A stretch of 64,000 nt of DNA from Metarhizobium sp964253915 (GTDB lineage: Bacteria; Pseudomonadota; Alphaproteobacteria; Rhizobiales; Rhizobiaceae). The position numbers and the translations under genes are program-made. The stretch covers positions 186,001 through 250,000 of the forward strand of contig NZ_CAXUSG020000007.1 of the NCBI RefSeq assembly GCF_964253915.1, read 5' to 3'. Below, piece by piece: positions 58,922-64,000 of this stretch. Under the pieces are notes generated by a model. That model was not told where the DNA came from, searched no databases, and saw only the letters and a list, made by a program, of their open reading frames with translations. Each line of letters starts with the position of its first letter. The first letter of the stretch is position 1.

Positions 58922-58925
<4 letters not shown>
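57702..58925 (+). CDS. RND efflux periplasmic adaptor (membrane fusion protein)
   Basis: The 407-residue adaptor has an N-terminal signal or anchor (about 20-42, ending IAVAQEQ), a lipoyl half-motif VEVRARVGGYLEEIRFKDG, a coiled-coil hairpin (about 105-170), the second lipoyl half (IKAPITGRIDRRLISAGNL), and a beta-barrel/proximal domain. It bridges the inner-membrane pump and an outer-membrane channel. Its stop overlaps the pump start by 4 bp (ATGA). It resembles MexE/AcrA-type proteins; drug range is unknown. Confidence 0.9.
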
Positions 58926-62107
<3,182 letters not shown>

Positions 62108-62114
62108 AACCGAG

Positions 62115-62143
62115 TGCCGGGGACGCGCCTATAATCCCCGGCA
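62115..62143 (+). terminator. Hairpin after the RND pump gene
   Basis: TGCCGGGGA, an 11-base loop, TCCCCGGCA is a perfect 9-bp stem starting 8 bp after the pump stop. The tail is TATTC, so the T-run is weak. Confidence 0.65.
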
Positions 62144-62231
62144 TATTCAACGACGCCAGACAGCGGCGGAAATCCAAGGCAGCTTCGTTGAAACGGTTGT
62201 CCACATGAGCCGCTGACGATGACGAATGGCC

Positions 62232-62260
62232 TTGAAAGTGCCGCAACTTTTGCCTATCTG
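62232..62260 (+). promoter_or_regulatory. Promoter of the tmRNA gene
   Basis: TTGAAA (62232-62237) and TATCTG (62255-62260) are 17 bp apart, a good housekeeping-sigma match. The start of transcription would fall near 62266, just before the acceptor part of ssrA. Confidence 0.6.
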
Positions 62261-62265
62261 TCAAA

Positions 62266-62595
62266 GTGCTCCGCTTGCGGAGACTACGGTGCTAAACCTT
62301 TTGTGCAATAGGCATACAGGACGGGGCTTCGATGCCCCCGCCTCCACCAGCAACCTCGATGATCGTTTCATCGGCAAATGGGGGCGACATGGGATCGACT
62401 GGTGTTGAAAGACAAAAGCTGTGCTCGGCATGATACCGCCGTTATCGGGTCACAAGTGTAGTTGCAAACGACAACAACGCTAAGGGTTATGCTCTCGCTG
62501 CCTAATGGCGGTGCGGGAAACCCGACCTAAGTCCTTGCGGTTAGCACCGTAAGGCGGGGTCCGAAGGCACCTGGCAACAGAAGCCTTCACCTTCT
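62266..62595 (+). ncRNA. ssrA: Transfer-messenger RNA, circularly permuted two-piece form
   Basis: tmRNA frees stalled ribosomes and tags the unfinished protein. The order is permuted, as in alphaproteobacteria: the acceptor part comes first, with a T-arm-like block near 62331-62338 and CGCCTCC-A-CCA ending at 62349. After a short spacer the coding part starts with GGGGGCG at 62380-62386, which pairs with CGCCTCC (one G-U). ACAAAAG in the coding part also pairs with CTTTTGT in the acceptor part. The tag frame at 62464-62505 reads ANDNNAKGYALAA and stop. Outer ends are approximate; the 62350-62379 spacer is expected to be removed. Confidence 0.92.
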
Positions 62596-62712
62596 CCATT
62601 CGCTGCAAATTAGATATGATGAACTGACTCGGCCCTTGAGGGGTTTCCCACGGCGCGGCAACATGGCATATAGCCTTGATTTGCGATGGTAAGTACAGAA
62701 AGACAGGACAAG

Positions 62713-63219
62713 ATGGGGCAGGACCACATCCGTTACGACATTCTCGCGCAGGACGCGCTCCGCGGCGTGATTCGCAAGGTTTTGACTGAAGTCGCTGCCA
62801 CCGGCCGCCTGCCGGGCGACCATCATTTCTTCATCACCTTTCTGACCGGTGCGCCGGGCGTGCGCATCTCGCAGCACCTCAAGTCGAAATATGCCGAGCA
62901 GATGACCATCGTCGTCCAGCACCAGTTCTGGGAACTGAAGGTGTCCGACGTCGGTTTCGAGATCGGCCTCTCCTTCTCCGACACGCCGGAAAAGCTGGTG
63001 ATCCCGTTCAATGCCATCCGCGGCTTCTATGATCCGTCGGTGAATTTCGAGTTGGAATTCGACGTGCCGCTGGCCGAAGAAGAAGATCTCGGCGGTGCCG
63101 AAATCACCGCCTATCCCGTCGCCAGCGAAAAGCCGGAAACAGAAGCCAAGCCCACCGGCGGCGACGACAAGAAACCGGCCTCGGTGGTTTCGCTCGATTC
63201 CTTCCGCAAGAAGCAATAA
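62713..63219 (+). CDS. sspB: SspB-like ClpXP adaptor
   Basis: The 168-residue protein has the SspB fold (IRYDILAQDALRGVIRKVL, then HHFFITFLTGAPGVRISQHL, and IVVQHQFWELKV). It ends in a flexible acidic linker and a conserved basic tail (ASVVSLDSFRKKQ) that docks on ClpX. SspB brings ssrA-tagged proteins to ClpXP. ATG 62713 has AGGA 5 bp upstream; ATG 62686 is less likely. It lies about 120 bp after ssrA, so the tag RNA and its adaptor are neighbours. Confidence 0.93.
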   Translation: MGQDHIRYDILAQDALRGVIRKVLTEVAATGRLPGDHHFFITFLTGAPGVRISQHLKSKYAEQMTIVVQHQFWELKVSDVGFEIGLSFSDTPEKLVIPFNAIRGFYDPSVNFELEFDVPLAEEEDLGGAEITAYPVASEKPETEAKPTGGDDKKPASVVSLDSFRKKQ

Positions 63220-63229
63220 ACATTCAATT

Positions 63230-63258
63230 CCGGGCGCCCAAAGCGCCCGGTGCCGTTT
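63230..63258 (+). terminator. Terminator-like hairpin after sspB
   Basis: CCGGGCGC, CCAAA, GCGCCCGG is a perfect 8-bp stem followed by TGCCGTTTT. It lies in the 50-bp gap before the DUF4169 gene and ends just before its SD. Confidence 0.7.
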
Positions 63259-63269
63259 TGGAGACGTCT

Positions 63270-63464
63270 ATGAGCGGAGATCTCGTCAATCTGCGCCAGT
63301 TCCGCAAGCAGAAGGACCGCCGCGACCGCGAGGCGCAGGCGGAGCAAAACCGCATCTCCTTCGGCCGCACCAAGGCAGAAAAAACGCTGACCCAAGCCTT
63401 GAACGACAAGGCGGAAAAGACCCTCGACCAGGGTCGCCTGGAGCACAAGCCGGACACGGAATAG
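63270..63464 (+). CDS. DUF4169-family small protein
   Basis: The 64-residue, highly charged protein (NLRQFRKQKDRRDREAQAEQ, then NRISFGRTKAEKT) matches DUF4169, found next to sspB in many Rhizobiales. SD GGAG lies 6 bp upstream of ATG 63270. It is basic and helical with no membrane segment; its role is unknown. Its steady place beside sspB hints at a link with protein turnover, which is only an inference. Confidence 0.82.
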   Translation: MSGDLVNLRQFRKQKDRRDREAQAEQNRISFGRTKAEKTLTQALNDKAEKTLDQGRLEHKPDTE

Positions 63465-63632
63465 AGCAATTCCAGTGGTTCTTCCCGGATACCCGGGTTC
63501 GGATCAGCACACGATTTCAATGCCTTGAACATCGAACCGGAATCAGGTTCGCAACGGCTTGAATCAGTTTGTCAGGCCAGCGCATTTCCGCTTTTCTGCG
63601 AATCGCGAAAATGCTCTTCCTTTTGTTTTTGC

Positions 63633-63678
63633 GCAATTCCGGACGCAAAACCGCTACGCACTTTTGCTGGAATTGCTC
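63633..63678. repeat. Dispersed rhizobial palindromic repeat, copy B
   Basis: A 46-bp element with inverted ends GCAATTCC and GGAATTGC, nearly the same as copy A at 41485-41529. It ends 4 bp before the start of the ribbon-helix-helix gene and so forms its whole 5' leader. A related end (GAGCAATTCC) also starts at about 63464. Confidence 0.75.
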
Positions 63679-63682
63679 TAGG

Positions 63683-63898
63683 ATGATCAGAAAACACTCC
63701 GCCACGCTGCACGGCCACCGCACCAGCTTCTCGCTCGAGGACGCATTCTGGGATGAGTTGAACGCCATCGCCGCTCAGAAAAACATGCCGCTGGCAGCCC
63801 TGCTCCGCGAAATCGACGACAGCCGCAGCCCGGACAGCAACCTCTCCTCCGCCCTGCGCGTCTTCGTTCTCGACTGGGTCAGGCAGGCGGCGCGATAG
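63683..63898 (+). CDS. Ribbon-helix-helix domain protein
   Basis: The 71-residue protein (MIRKHSATLHGHRTSFSLED, then FWDELNAIAAQKNMPLAALL) matches the RHH_4 type common in alphaproteobacteria, a small DNA-binding fold. ATG 63683 is the family start. There is no good SD because the dispersed repeat ends 4 bp upstream, so translation may depend on another start signal. It lies downstream of DUF4169 on the same strand; target genes are unknown. Confidence 0.8.
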   Translation: MIRKHSATLHGHRTSFSLEDAFWDELNAIAAQKNMPLAALLREIDDSRSPDSNLSSALRVFVLDWVRQAAR

Positions 63899-63948
63899 CG
63901 CGGTCTCGTTGCCTGCTGTTGCAGGGCTTTCGCCTATGGCGCGGCCTG

Positions 63949-64000
63949 TTACTGTTGCACGCCCGGCAAAATCTCGAAATTCAGCCCCTCCGGCGCAACG
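63949..64000 (-). CDS. C-terminal end of a minus-strand gene, product unknown
   Basis: Read on the minus strand, the last 16 codons visible give VAPEGLNFEILPGVQQ followed by TAA at 63949-63951. The codon choice and position (convergent with the ribbon-helix-helix gene) look like a real gene end, but too little is present to name the product. Confidence 0.4.
   Translation of the reverse strand, partial: VAPEGLNFEILPGVQQ

Overview
The window is high-GC chromosomal DNA of an alphaproteobacterium of the Rhizobiaceae type (Rhizobium, Agrobacterium, Neorhizobium or a close relative; the species cannot be fixed by eye). The evidence is a circularly permuted two-piece tmRNA gene beside sspB, the run degP-like/hflC/hflK/folA/thyA, an ilvI/ilvH pair with ilvC elsewhere, head-to-head miaA and serB, a CASTOR/POLLUX-type channel, DUF4169 and DUF1127 small proteins, and a dispersed palindromic repeat of the kind common in Rhizobium genomes. 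No rRNA, tRNA, CRISPR array, insertion sequence or prophage was seen.

Layout. 0-4 kb: tail of a DUF4189 protein, then a three-gene Fbp-type ABC importer on the minus strand. 4-9.3 kb: a CASTOR/POLLUX-like channel, a PLP aminotransferase, ilvC, and a TetR regulator with a perfect 14-bp operator. 9.8-13.6 kb: a NIT-domain chemoreceptor and three small exported proteins. 13.8-24.2 kb: alcohol dehydrogenase and LysR, a DUF1127 protein, a MarR-GNAT fusion, an FAD monooxygenase, qorR/qorB, pdxJ, an unknown one-membrane-helix protein, a MerR-LuxR hybrid regulator and a RecD-like helicase. 24.3-38 kb: a large amine or amide catabolic island. It has a PuuA-like ligase and PuuB-like oxidase; an NTF2-like protein, a CE4-like deacetylase and a C45 acyltransferase; an SDR plus a four-gene PotABCD-type importer ending in a LuxR gene; and a Rieske oxygenase with its reductase behind an Lrp gene. 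38.1-40.4 kb: a LysE exporter and cobalt-type nitrile hydratase operon. 40.6-48 kb: an aldo-keto reductase, ilvH, a VapBC-like pair, ilvI with an attenuator leader, a HerA-like ATPase and miaA. 48-57.3 kb: serB, a GNAT protein, degP-like, hflC, hflK, folA, a 598-residue protein of unknown function, thyA and DUF2853. 57.7-62.1 kb: an RND efflux pair. 62.1-64 kb: ssrA, sspB, DUF4169, a ribbon-helix-helix protein and the tail of one more gene.

How the parts connect. Regulatory DNA ties several groups together. A near-identical 19-bp element (ATACCCCC...GGTTAGT) sits in both promoter regions of the catabolic island and so covers three transcription units that include a LuxR gene. Six TGCGCA sites flank the Lrp gene. 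TTGTCA-N3-TGACAA lies upstream of both the aminotransferase and the exporter/nitrile hydratase operon. ilvI is preceded by an 18-codon leader peptide rich in Leu, Ile and Val codons, with a terminator. ssrA and sspB, the tagging RNA and the adaptor for tagged proteins, are adjacent. The best candidates for undescribed biology are the catabolic island with its inferred regulon, the MerR-LuxR hybrid regulator, and the 598-residue protein between folA and thyA.
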